Source: MGR-bin208 sp043779285
Lineage (GTDB): Bacteria > Bacteroidota > Bacteroidia > Chitinophagales > Chitinophagaceae
Reading direction: 5' to 3'
Assembly: GCA_043779285.1 (NCBI GenBank)
Contig: JAYWEL010000199.1
Span: 1 to 8,315, forward strand
DNA: 8,315 bases
In this document: positions 1 to 6,877 of the stretch, in pieces
How positions within the stretch are numbered: the stretch's first letter is position 1
Layout: each line of letters opens with the position of its first letter
Translations under genes and position numbers: made by a program
Notes under the pieces: model-generated
What the model saw: only the letters and a program-made list of their open reading frames with translations
What the model was told of the DNA's origin: nothing
Database searches by the model: none

Positions 1-88
1 TACCAACCGAGGAGCTGTCCTCACCGCCCACAAACAGAATGGTCATGCAACAATTTGGAATGCACCCTAACGATGCCTGGTCATAATT
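1..88. other. Unresolved left edge; possible gene end or gene start
   Basis: This stretch lies beyond the stop of the DUF5686 gene and is visibly richer in G+C than the rest of the window. Two readings are possible. On the plus strand, frame 3 is open from the edge to a TAA at 84-86 and would end ...GMHPNDAWS, giving a gene that converges on the DUF5686 gene with 2 bp between stops. On the minus strand, an ATG at 46-44 opens a frame to the edge beginning MTILFVGGEDSSSVG, which would be a co-directional next gene 42 bp downstream. Neither peptide matches a family I recognise. Open frames this short occur often by chance, so neither is called as a CDS. Confidence 0.25.
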
Positions 89-2563
89 TTAATCATCCGG
101 GTTGCCTCTTGATAAGCCACGTATACTAATTCGTATATCTGATTTTGGCAATGTGTTGGTGCCACTTCCAAATACAAAATCAATGCGCATGATTTTAAAA
201 ACCCTTTCCAGGCCAATAAAAAATTCATTGTAGTTACGCTTGTTGTTCAGGTATAAAAGATTTGTACCTGCAACCAAAGTCCAGCCCAGTTTTTTAAATC
301 CCGGAATTTTATTGGTCAACAATCCATTGAAATGATGCTCCACATATGCTTCGGAGTAAAACGAATTGGTATTGGATAGTTTGTAAAAAGCTAATAACTG
401 AAAACTGCTTAAGTAAGGCGATGCCATGGTAAACTGGTTTCCCCGAAAATGATAATAATCCTGTATTTCCACTTTCCTGTCGTTCAGGAAGCCTCCTATT
501 TGTAATTTATAGCTGAATGATCCGGCTAATTTTAAATTCAGATTATCGGTTACTGAAAACTGCCATTTGTCATAGTCAATATCACTTCCTAATAAGCCAT
601 TGATTCCTTTAGTATAGTTTAATGAAAACAAAGGATATCTCGATCCGATACTTACTTTCCGATCAGGGAATTGAATATACCTTGTTTTTGGTCTCCAACT
701 GATGCCGGCATTTACTATAAAAGCCTGATGACGGTTAAAATTTTGACTAAGAAGTTCAACCGGATAATTCGCAGTAAAATTTCTATTCTTCCATTCTATC
801 CATTTGTGGTCTGTTGTATTTTCTAAGGGAGTCCTATCCTGAAACTGAATGCCTCCATTAAAAGTTAATCCTTCATCCAAATTGTGATTGAATTGAAGTT
901 TCGCAAACCATGCTTCATAAATTTTTAAATGATTCCGTTCCCATATCAAGGTTGCTATGCTGTTTTGCATATAGGTCACTGGATTTTCATTATTGAATTG
1001 ATAAATTCTTTTACCAGCACTTAATTGTATACTGGAGTAATATTTTTTACCATATTGATATTGACCGGTAACATGCGCATTGAGATGCCTGTTAGTGAAT
1101 CCATATCTGGCATTGGTTGAAAGGTTCAGTGATTTGCGATCTGTATAGTTTTTTTGGTATCCCAGATTTACATTGGCAGCTAAACCCTCTACAAGATTAT
1201 AAAACAGCGTTTGTGTAAATGGACGAATAGTAATACTTTCTTTTGTTTTTGATCTGTTTAATGTTTTGCCCGACATTAAAATATGACTGAACTTGATTTT
1301 ATTTCTTCTATGGTCCAAAGAATCTAGATATGCCGGGTCTTTCCGCAATAACTCCAGACTATCCTTTTTTTCATAATCTACTTTTTCTTCGGTTAACAAA
1401 GGTAATGGCCGTATGTTATCCCAATAGTATGCAGGCTTTTTATTACTTGCCGTATCGTACGATAAAATGGTGCTGCTGAAATGGCCTTTTGGAAATTTAG
1501 GATCGAGATTATACATACTATAAATGGAAATGAAATTACCGGTTGCATCAAATCCCATGAATTTTACAAATGGATAAATGACCTGGCTTTTTAGCATCCA
1601 CACATCTTTTGAAACGGGTACATGTATTTGTTCTATAATCAGTGTATCCACAAACTGCATTTGCGATTCTTTTGTCAACAACAGGTTTACAGAATGTAAC
1701 CGCCAATCTTCTTCAATAATATTGATAGTACCGGAAAAAAGTGGTTCGTATTTTCTTTTGGGAGATACCAGAATACTGTTTATTGCCACACCATCTTCGT
1801 AGAAAGTTCCGAGGTATTTGTATGTATAAAAATTCAATGCTCCATCGGCAATGGGTGATACAAACCCTCGTGGATTCAGGTTATTGCCCAATAAAATATT
1901 GTTTTCGTAAAAAGAAACCATACGTGGATTGCTTAAACCAAATCCATCGCTCCTTCCACTCACCTTCGTGCTTTGCACTTCAATCTTTCTTTTGTCGGGT
2001 TGCTTAACCGAATATTTAGCAACGGTCTCCGAAAGAAAAATCATTTTTTTCTTACTGGTATCGCCATCTTCAAAATCGACAGCCTGGCCCATAAATTTTT
2101 TCGGAAAATCCCGGAGTTTCAATTGACCTTTTATATACACTTCACATTCAAATGCTTTAACCTGGGTTAAATAAAAAGACCGTTTTTTTATGGCTTGTCG
2201 GATGATTTCATATGCCGGATCTTCGGCTCCCTGCCGTACAATAACTTCGCCTAAAGAAAACTGCTGAATATCTAAAGTAAAATTCAATTCAATATTTTCA
2301 GTATTGATTGTAATTGTTTTTTCTTCTTTTTCAAAGCCCACGTGCATGCAAACAATCGTGTATTTGCCTGGAGCCAGGTTCAGGAAATATTTTCCTTCAT
2401 TATTAGCAACTGTACCAAAGCTGCTCCCTTTAACTATTACAGAAGAATAAGAAAGAATATTTCCGGCAGAATCTGTAACCATTCCGGAAACTTTCCCGGC
2501 AAATAAATTATTCGATAAAAGAATAAGGAAAAGGAAAACAATAATATTTTGTAAACTCTTCAT
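89..2563 (-). CDS. DUF5686 outer-membrane protein with N-terminal carboxypeptidase-regulatory-like domain
   Basis: An exported protein of 824 residues from the chosen start. Residues 1-22 form a signal peptide (MKS, hydrophobic core, cleavage likely after NNLFA). Residues about 24-105 are a CarboxypepD_reg-like beta-sandwich (KVSGMVTDSAGNIL..., with APGKYTI and a VGFE turn). The DUF5686 body follows, opening at about 115 with the typical DPAYEIIRQAIKKR segment. The C-terminal half is rich in alternating aromatic/polar strands (SLNYTKG, YNEFFIGLERVFK, IDFVFGSGT) and ends in IRISIRG, as expected of an outer-membrane beta-barrel. The molecular role of this Bacteroidota family is not established; an outer-membrane location is inference. 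An in-frame ATG seven codons upstream (2584) is less likely because MFIFTHF would precede the signal peptide. There is no Shine-Dalgarno, as is normal in the phylum. It is the last of three same-strand genes, 81 bp after the small membrane protein gene. Confidence 0.88.
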   Translation of the reverse strand: MKSLQNIIVFLFLILLSNNLFAGKVSGMVTDSAGNILSYSSVIVKGSSFGTVANNEGKYFLNLAPGKYTIVCMHVGFEKEEKTITINTENIELNFTLDIQQFSLGEVIVRQGAEDPAYEIIRQAIKKRSFYLTQVKAFECEVYIKGQLKLRDFPKKFMGQAVDFEDGDTSKKKMIFLSETVAKYSVKQPDKRKIEVQSTKVSGRSDGFGLSNPRMVSFYENNILLGNNLNPRGFVSPIADGALNFYTYKYLGTFYEDGVAINSILVSPKRKYEPLFSGTINIIEEDWRLHSVNLLLTKESQMQFVDTLIIEQIHVPVSKDVWMLKSQVIYPFVKFMGFDATGNFISIYSMYNLDPKFPKGHFSSTILSYDTASNKKPAYYWDNIRPLPLLTEEKVDYEKKDSLELLRKDPAYLDSLDHRRNKIKFSHILMSGKTLNRSKTKESITIRPFTQTLFYNLVEGLAANVNLGYQKNYTDRKSLNLSTNARYGFTNRHLNAHVTGQYQYGKKYYSSIQLSAGKRIYQFNNENPVTYMQNSIATLIWERNHLKIYEAWFAKLQFNHNLDEGLTFNGGIQFQDRTPLENTTDHKWIEWKNRNFTANYPVELLSQNFNRHQAFIVNAGISWRPKTRYIQFPDRKVSIGSRYPLFSLNYTKGINGLLGSDIDYDKWQFSVTDNLNLKLAGSFSYKLQIGGFLNDRKVEIQDYYHFRGNQFTMASPYLSSFQLLAFYKLSNTNSFYSEAYVEHHFNGLLTNKIPGFKKLGWTLVAGTNLLYLNNKRNYNEFFIGLERVFKIMRIDFVFGSGTNTLPKSDIRISIRGLSRGNPDD

Positions 2564-2644
2564 AAAGTGGGTGAAAATAAACAACCATTAATACAGCTAT
2601 TCATTTTATAAAGAAGATATACGTTCTTTTAACAATCTATTTTA

Positions 2645-2992
2645 TTATTTAGCCAACGACCGCAATAAACTTCCACTCATTGAAGCGAAGCCTGCAACAA
2701 GTGCTCCAATAAAGGCAGTTAATAAAATTAGCAAAACCGAAGATCCTTTCAAGGGTAATATTTCTGCAATTCGATGTGATAAAATTTGTTGGTTTTGTGT
2801 GTCAATCCAAAAAGCAAGAGCACCCCAAAGAATAAATATTGCAATAAATCCGGTTAAAAAACTAATAAAAGCTTTTTGCTTTATAAACAATGCAACCAAC
2901 AAAGAAACGACTGCAATACTCCACCAAGGCAAATAAATTCCGGCAATAAGACTGCATATAGCAATCAATAAAACGGATGTATAAAATTTCAT
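2645..2992 (-). CDS. Small multi-pass membrane protein of unknown function
   Basis: A 115-residue protein that I cannot assign to a named family. It is almost entirely hydrophobic, with about four predicted membrane segments: residues 3-20 (YTSVLLIAICSLIAGIYL), 22-37 (WSIAVVSLLVALFI), 43-63 (ISFLTGFIAIFILWGALAFWI) and 84-106 (SSVLLILLTAFIGALVAGFASM). The only sizeable polar part is a loop at 64-82 carrying NQQILSHRIAEILPLKG. The C-terminus is short and basic (LLRSLAK). The ATG follows a purine-poor leader containing AAAGAAA. It lies 30 bp after the acylase gene and 81 bp before the DUF5686 gene on the same strand, with no hairpin in either gap, so co-transcription with both is likely. A length and hydropathy this consistent make it a real gene rather than a chance frame. 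Function is unknown; an inner-membrane location is inferred from hydropathy. Confidence 0.8.
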   Translation of the reverse strand: MKFYTSVLLIAICSLIAGIYLPWWSIAVVSLLVALFIKQKAFISFLTGFIAIFILWGALAFWIDTQNQQILSHRIAEILPLKGSSVLLILLTAFIGALVAGFASMSGSLLRSLAK

Positions 2993-3022
2993 AAGAATTT
3001 CTTTTTTAGATTATTAATAGGA

Positions 3023-5473
3023 TCAGGCTTTCGGTGAAAATGTCATTTTTGCTTTTACTTTCTTATCGATGGCTTCTTCTTTTTTCATCATCCATAAAGT
3101 ATAATATTTACCAGCAGCCCAATCGGTTACAAAATTATCATAATACTTACTTCCTGGATTACCACTCTGCCCTCCGGGATAAATTCCATAAGCTTCTGTC
3201 TCCTGCGTTAATTGTACTATCATTCTCCAACTTGGTCCGTGATACTGTTTGGCAGCATTGATAACATGTGTTCCGCCGCCGATATTCAAATGAAAACGGC
3301 TCAGTGCTTCCTGTCTTAACAGATGCCGGATACCTGTATCTTTAAACTTTGCCCATTCCAGTTTGCCATCTTTTTCTCGTTGCAAAAGTTCTGGAAAAGC
3401 TTTTTTAAAAGCCAGCGTAACCATATAAGGAAGATCTTCTTTTTCGGGTGTTTCAATATTGTCGATATAGCTAAATGCAGAATCTTTTAGCAATGCTTCA
3501 ATCAAAGTATATTCCTCTGGCAATTTCCAAGGTTTTACCACGTTCGATAATTCATCTAGCCAGATATTATTTTCCAAACTATCGAACCAACTTGTAAAAA
3601 TTCCAACAGCTTTTTCCTGTGCATCATTTCTGAGGTTCCAATTACGAACTAATTCCAGCAAAGATTTTTCTTCATCATTTAGTTCAGATTCATGGATGTT
3701 TTTTAATAAAACAGGGACTGCCGTTTCTGCAAAAATATTATAATTCTCTGTTTGTAATTTTTGCATAGCTGCAACAGTTATGTCAGTCATGTTATGCAGG
3801 TAACGATTAATAAGCAATCCACGATACAGGTCGTGATGCCCGCCGATATAATACGGATAACTAGAATCTACCGGTAATTGATTTGCACTGCTTACAAAAC
3901 CTCTTTCGGGATTAACTACATGCGGGTTTTCATTTTGTGGAATAAATCCCTGCCACATATAACTGCTATCGGTTCCGGGCATTACAAAATCACCTTGTCT
4001 TCTCCATTTAGCCGGAAAAACTCCCTGTTGCCAAATGGCAATATCGCCTGACTTGCTTGCAAACAAACAGTTTTGTCCTGGGCAGGCCATCCATTTAATA
4101 GCTTCTGTATAGTCCTGATAATTTTTAGCATGATTCAGTGCATAAAAAATCATCAACTCATTGGAAGGATCATGTGCTTTCCAGCGAACCGCATAATATT
4201 TACCATCGGTTACCCGGCCATTTCCATTGTACGATTGATCATACATTACCGGTCCGAAAATAGTATAGGCCACAGTGTCTTTAAACAACCCTTTCCCTTT
4301 TACCTGAATTTCTTCAATCTTTAATTCAGCTTTTTTCCATTCTCCATCAAACATATACTCCTGCATCGTTGTATCCTTAAATTCTATATTATAATAGTCT
4401 CGTACATCCCGCATGGCATTGGTAAAACCCCAGGCACAGCTATCATTAAAGCCGATGATAATACTTGGAGCACCGGGGAAACTGGCGCCATACGCATTAA
4501 ATTGAGGTGTTGAAATCTGCATCTCGAACCAGAGAGAAGGCATATTTAATCCCAGGTGCGGATCGTTTGCCAATATTGGACTTTTACTCAGGGTTTTACT
4601 TCCAGCAACCGCCCAATTATTACTTCCATTATCGGGATCTGGTTTTTCCTGATTGATGGCGATTGTATTGGTTGAAGAAAAATATAAAGAATCTGCAGAT
4701 GCAGGTTTAATTACTTTTACTAGAGCTGATGGAAAGATGGTTCCTTTAGGTACAATCGGATCTAATGAATCCTGAAATGCAGGATACAATTTTTCAATTT
4801 CAGAACCGCTGAGCAATGCTTTTACGTTGGTATATTCAAAATCATTTTCACCACCTGCCAAATCCAAGCTCATGTATTTTAGAAAAAGTGCCGTTTTAAT
4901 ATTGCCCCATTTTTCGGGTTTATAATTCAATAATTTATATTCTAATGGTAAGTCAGCTTCGTTTAAATTTTCAATATAACTGTTAACGCCAGCCGTGTAG
5001 GAATCGCAGGCCATTTTCGAAACCGGATTGTTTTCCGTTTCAATCAATGCATTTTTAGCGGCATATACCATACCCAACCTACGCATATTCCGATCGGCAT
5101 TTAAGATAATATCATGGTCGCCAGGTCCCAGTATTTCACTCAATCTGCCTGCAGCTGCATGTGTTTGAAACTCCATTTGCCACAAGCGGAATTTTGCATG
5201 TAAAAATCCCTGTACAAAAAAGGCATCCTCTTCATTGTTTGCAAATACATGTGGTACCAACCGATCATCAAGATAAACATCCACTTTGTCTTTGAGATAG
5301 GAAAAATTCAAATCAAGATTGAAATCCTGATCTACCGGTTCGGCATTTTGCCAGAAACCTTGTTGCGGACTTAAGAACTTTCCGATGGGTGGAATTTTAG
5401 CCCAGGAATTATTCATGAAATAGATCAATCCGATTGTTATTAAAGCTGAAATGCTAAATTTTATAAAACGCAT
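3023..5473 (-). CDS. Penicillin acylase family protein (Ntn hydrolase, peptidase family S45), periplasmic
   Basis: An N-terminal-nucleophile amidohydrolase precursor of 816 residues. Family members cleave themselves into alpha and beta chains and hydrolyse amide bonds in N-acyl compounds such as beta-lactams or acyl-homoserine lactones. Residues 1-25 look like a signal peptide or anchor (cleavage near NSWA). The alpha chain has the family signatures VPHVFANNEEDAFFVQGF.HAKFRL.QMEF and GRLSEILG. Autocleavage is expected in NGSNNW between Gly283 and Ser284, making Ser284 the beta-chain nucleophile (codon at 4624-4622). Counting from it, beta-23 is His (NDPHLGL), the WGFTN...DVRD segment places Asp at beta-73 and beta-76 as in the calcium site of penicillin G acylase, and the SSANQLP segment places the catalytic Asn at about beta-248. 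The C-terminus has the usual GPSWRMIVQL and GGQSGNPGS. The beta chain is 533 residues, slightly short but intact. The ATG at 5473 is chosen because a start at 5548 would add 25 residues before the signal peptide. The true substrate is unknown. Confidence 0.93.
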   Translation of the reverse strand: MRFIKFSISALITIGLIYFMNNSWAKIPPIGKFLSPQQGFWQNAEPVDQDFNLDLNFSYLKDKVDVYLDDRLVPHVFANNEEDAFFVQGFLHAKFRLWQMEFQTHAAAGRLSEILGPGDHDIILNADRNMRRLGMVYAAKNALIETENNPVSKMACDSYTAGVNSYIENLNEADLPLEYKLLNYKPEKWGNIKTALFLKYMSLDLAGGENDFEYTNVKALLSGSEIEKLYPAFQDSLDPIVPKGTIFPSALVKVIKPASADSLYFSSTNTIAINQEKPDPDNGSNNWAVAGSKTLSKSPILANDPHLGLNMPSLWFEMQISTPQFNAYGASFPGAPSIIIGFNDSCAWGFTNAMRDVRDYYNIEFKDTTMQEYMFDGEWKKAELKIEEIQVKGKGLFKDTVAYTIFGPVMYDQSYNGNGRVTDGKYYAVRWKAHDPSNELMIFYALNHAKNYQDYTEAIKWMACPGQNCLFASKSGDIAIWQQGVFPAKWRRQGDFVMPGTDSSYMWQGFIPQNENPHVVNPERGFVSSANQLPVDSSYPYYIGGHHDLYRGLLINRYLHNMTDITVAAMQKLQTENYNIFAETAVPVLLKNIHESELNDEEKSLLELVRNWNLRNDAQEKAVGIFTSWFDSLENNIWLDELSNVVKPWKLPEEYTLIEALLKDSAFSYIDNIETPEKEDLPYMVTLAFKKAFPELLQREKDGKLEWAKFKDTGIRHLLRQEALSRFHLNIGGGTHVINAAKQYHGPSWRMIVQLTQETEAYGIYPGGQSGNPGSKYYDNFVTDWAAGKYYTLWMMKKEEAIDKKVKAKMTFSPKA

Positions 5474-5488
5474 AATGGAGTAATAAGA

Positions 5489-5518
5489 TTGAAAGATAAA
5501 AAAGAAGGGGTAATTCTG
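5489..5518 (+). promoter_or_regulatory. Candidate Bacteroidota-type promoter for lemA
   Basis: On the plus strand TTG (5489-5491) and TAATTCTG (5511-5518) are separated by 19 bp. They resemble the -33 TTG and -7 TAnnTTTG elements of the Bacteroidota primary sigma factor, with one mismatch in the -7 box. Transcription would start near 5524, leaving a leader of about 60 nt before lemA. The region is A/T-rich, so such a match can arise by chance. Confidence 0.3.
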
Positions 5519-5586
5519 AATGAAATTTTTACTGACTGCTAAATTCAAGCTCTTTTTTGCTTAATTTCAATTCAAACAATTAAATC

Positions 5587-6141
5587 ATGCTTTTTCTAAT
5601 TCTATTATTTGTAGTACTTGCCATTTGGGCAGTAATCTTATTCAATAGCCTGGTAAGACTACGAAATCAGCGTCAAAATTCATTTGCCGATATGGATGTG
5701 TTGCTGAAGCAAAGGCATGATCTTATTCCGCAATTGGTGAGTACCGTGAAGGGGTATGCAATTCATGAAAAAAGTTTATTGCAAAATATTACTGAAGCCC
5801 GTTCTACAGCTATGAATGCAAAATCTATTGCAGAAAAAATTGTTTCAGAACAACAATTAAGTTCTGCATTAGCGGGGTTAAAAATTGCTTTGGAAGCATA
5901 TCCAGATTTGAAAGCCGATCAAACATTTTTGAATTTACAAGCAACCTTGAATGAAATAGAAGAGAAATTAGCAGCTGGTCGACGGTTCTTTAATAAATCA
6001 ACAACCGAATACAATAATGCAGTTGAATCATTTCCATCCAATCTGCTTGCGCAGAATTTTGGCTTTAGCCGCGAAGTTTTATTTGATCTTGGACCAGAAC
6101 AAAGAGAAACTCTGGAAGAAACACCGAAGATTGATTTCTAA
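5587..6141 (+). CDS. lemA: LemA family protein
   Basis: A 184-residue LemA-family protein, close to the usual size of about 185-200. One N-terminal membrane segment (residues 1-20) is followed by a long helical region predicted to form a coiled-coil-like bundle outside the membrane. Family signatures are clear: NSLVRLRNQRQNSFADMDVLLKQRHDLIPQLVSTVKGYA.HE at 20-61, the TEARS segment at 69-73, and GRRFFNKSTTEYNNAVESFPSNL at 131-153 followed by FGF at 158-160. There is no lipobox cysteine, so this copy appears to be anchored by its helix rather than as a lipoprotein. The biochemical role of LemA is not settled. A TAA lies in frame at 5581-5583, so ATG 5587 is the first possible start. It is divergent from the acylase gene and convergent with pcm. 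No TPM-domain (DUF477) partner, often found beside lemA, is present in the window. Confidence 0.93.
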   Translation: MLFLILLFVVLAIWAVILFNSLVRLRNQRQNSFADMDVLLKQRHDLIPQLVSTVKGYAIHEKSLLQNITEARSTAMNAKSIAEKIVSEQQLSSALAGLKIALEAYPDLKADQTFLNLQATLNEIEEKLAAGRRFFNKSTTEYNNAVESFPSNLLAQNFGFSREVLFDLGPEQRETLEETPKIDF

Positions 6142-6153
6142 TATACGAATAGG

Positions 6154-6810
6154 TTAATCATTTTTCCCTTCCATCATGGGTACAAAGGAAAAACGATCGA
6201 ATACTTCTTCTTTCAATGAACCATTTTCCAATTTAGTGATACGCATCATGGTTTGTATTCCACCGGCTCCAACTGGTATAACCATCATGCCTCCTGGCTT
6301 TAATTGCTCGATCAATTTTTGTGGAATCTCTGGAGCAGCTGCGGTAATGATAATTTTATCAAATGGACCATAGGTTGGCAATCCTTTATATCCATCACCA
6401 TAGAAAAATTTGATATTATTATATTTCTTTAAAAAATTAAACTCCTTATTCAGATTGTATAATTTCTTTTGCCTTTCAATGGTGAATAACATCACTTTTA
6501 ATTCTGCCAGCACACATGCCTGGTAAGCACTGCCTGTACCTATTTCCAACACTTTTTCAAAAGGCTTGACTTCCAACAACTGGGTTTGATAAGCCACAGT
6601 ATAAGGCTGTGAAATGGTTTGATCTTCTCCGATCGGGAATGCCTTGTCCTCGTAAGCCACTTCATCAAAAGCTGAGTCTAAGAAAAAATGTCGGGGAATG
6701 GAATGGATGGCTGTCAACACTTTTTCATCGGTAATACCTTTACTGCGGATTGTTTCCACCAATTTACTTCGCAATCCTTTGTGCCGGTAACTGTCTTCAA
6801 AATTTCTCAT
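6154..6810 (-). CDS. pcm: Protein-L-isoaspartate O-methyltransferase
   Basis: A cytoplasmic SAM-dependent methyltransferase of 218 residues (E. coli Pcm is 208). It methylates the abnormal carboxyl of L-isoaspartyl residues in aged proteins and so starts their repair. Visible motifs, numbered from the chosen start: SYRHKGLRSKLVE near the N-terminus, IPRHFFLD at 38-45, the substrate-side PIGEDQTISQPYTVA at 59-73, SAM motif I VLEIGTGSAYQA at 87-98, GDGYKG at 138-143, FDKIIITAAAPEIPQ at 150-164, and LKPGGMMVIPVG at 170-181. Motif I has Ala where the family usually has Gly (GSGYQ to GSAYQ). The first in-frame ATG (6855) is rejected because it is the first base of the terminator hairpin at 6832-6855; ATG 6810 also matches where family members start. 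It converges on lemA with 12 bp between stop codons. Confidence 0.95.
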   Translation of the reverse strand: MRNFEDSYRHKGLRSKLVETIRSKGITDEKVLTAIHSIPRHFFLDSAFDEVAYEDKAFPIGEDQTISQPYTVAYQTQLLEVKPFEKVLEIGTGSAYQACVLAELKVMLFTIERQKKLYNLNKEFNFLKKYNNIKFFYGDGYKGLPTYGPFDKIIITAAAPEIPQKLIEQLKPGGMMVIPVGAGGIQTMMRITKLENGSLKEEVFDRFSFVPMMEGKND

Positions 6811-6825
6811 ATTAGGGTGCAAGAT

Positions 6826-6855
6826 AAAAAAATGCAGCACCGTTTGATGCTGCAT
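6826..6855 (-). terminator. Intrinsic terminator after the phosphosugar mutase gene
   Basis: Read on the minus strand, ATGCAGCATC (6855-6846) pairs with GGTGCTGCAT (6841-6832) around an AAAC tetraloop. This gives a 10-bp stem with one T-G wobble. Six T residues follow at 6831-6826. The hairpin begins 22 nt after the stop codon of the mutase gene. The plus-strand side has no T-run, so it acts in one direction only. Its T-tract ends 15 nt before the pcm start codon, which leaves little room for a separate pcm promoter. Confidence 0.75.
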
Positions 6856-6877
6856 CTTAAAAAATGAACAATTTAAT

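Noticed and set aside
1578..2170. Several plus-strand open frames of 65-88 codons opposite the DUF5686 gene
   Set aside because: They lie inside a well-supported gene, overlap one another in different frames, and have no family features.
2564..2584. Seven-codon extension of the DUF5686 protein
   Set aside because: MKSLQNIIVF is a typical signal-peptide start; the extension MFIFTHF adds nothing recognisable.
2564..2644. Promoter for the DUF5686 gene in the 81-bp gap
   Set aside because: A TTG and a TATCTTCT box are present on the minus strand but only 13 bp apart, too close for the known Bacteroidota spacing of about 19.
3034..4324. Plus-strand open frames opposite the acylase gene
   Set aside because: Antisense shadows of conserved coding sequence, with Cys/Ser/Ile-rich translations and no leader signals.
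5474..5548. 25-codon N-terminal extension of the acylase from an upstream ATG
   Set aside because: It would place MNLAVSKNFIQNYPFFF... before a normal signal peptide and use up most of the divergent promoter region.
6176..6373. Plus-strand open frame opposite pcm
   Set aside because: It mirrors the conserved methyltransferase motifs and has no independent support.
6811..6855. 15-codon N-terminal extension of Pcm (MQHQTVLHFFILHPN)
   Set aside because: The first 24 bases of this extension are the terminator hairpin, and the peptide does not resemble the start of family members.
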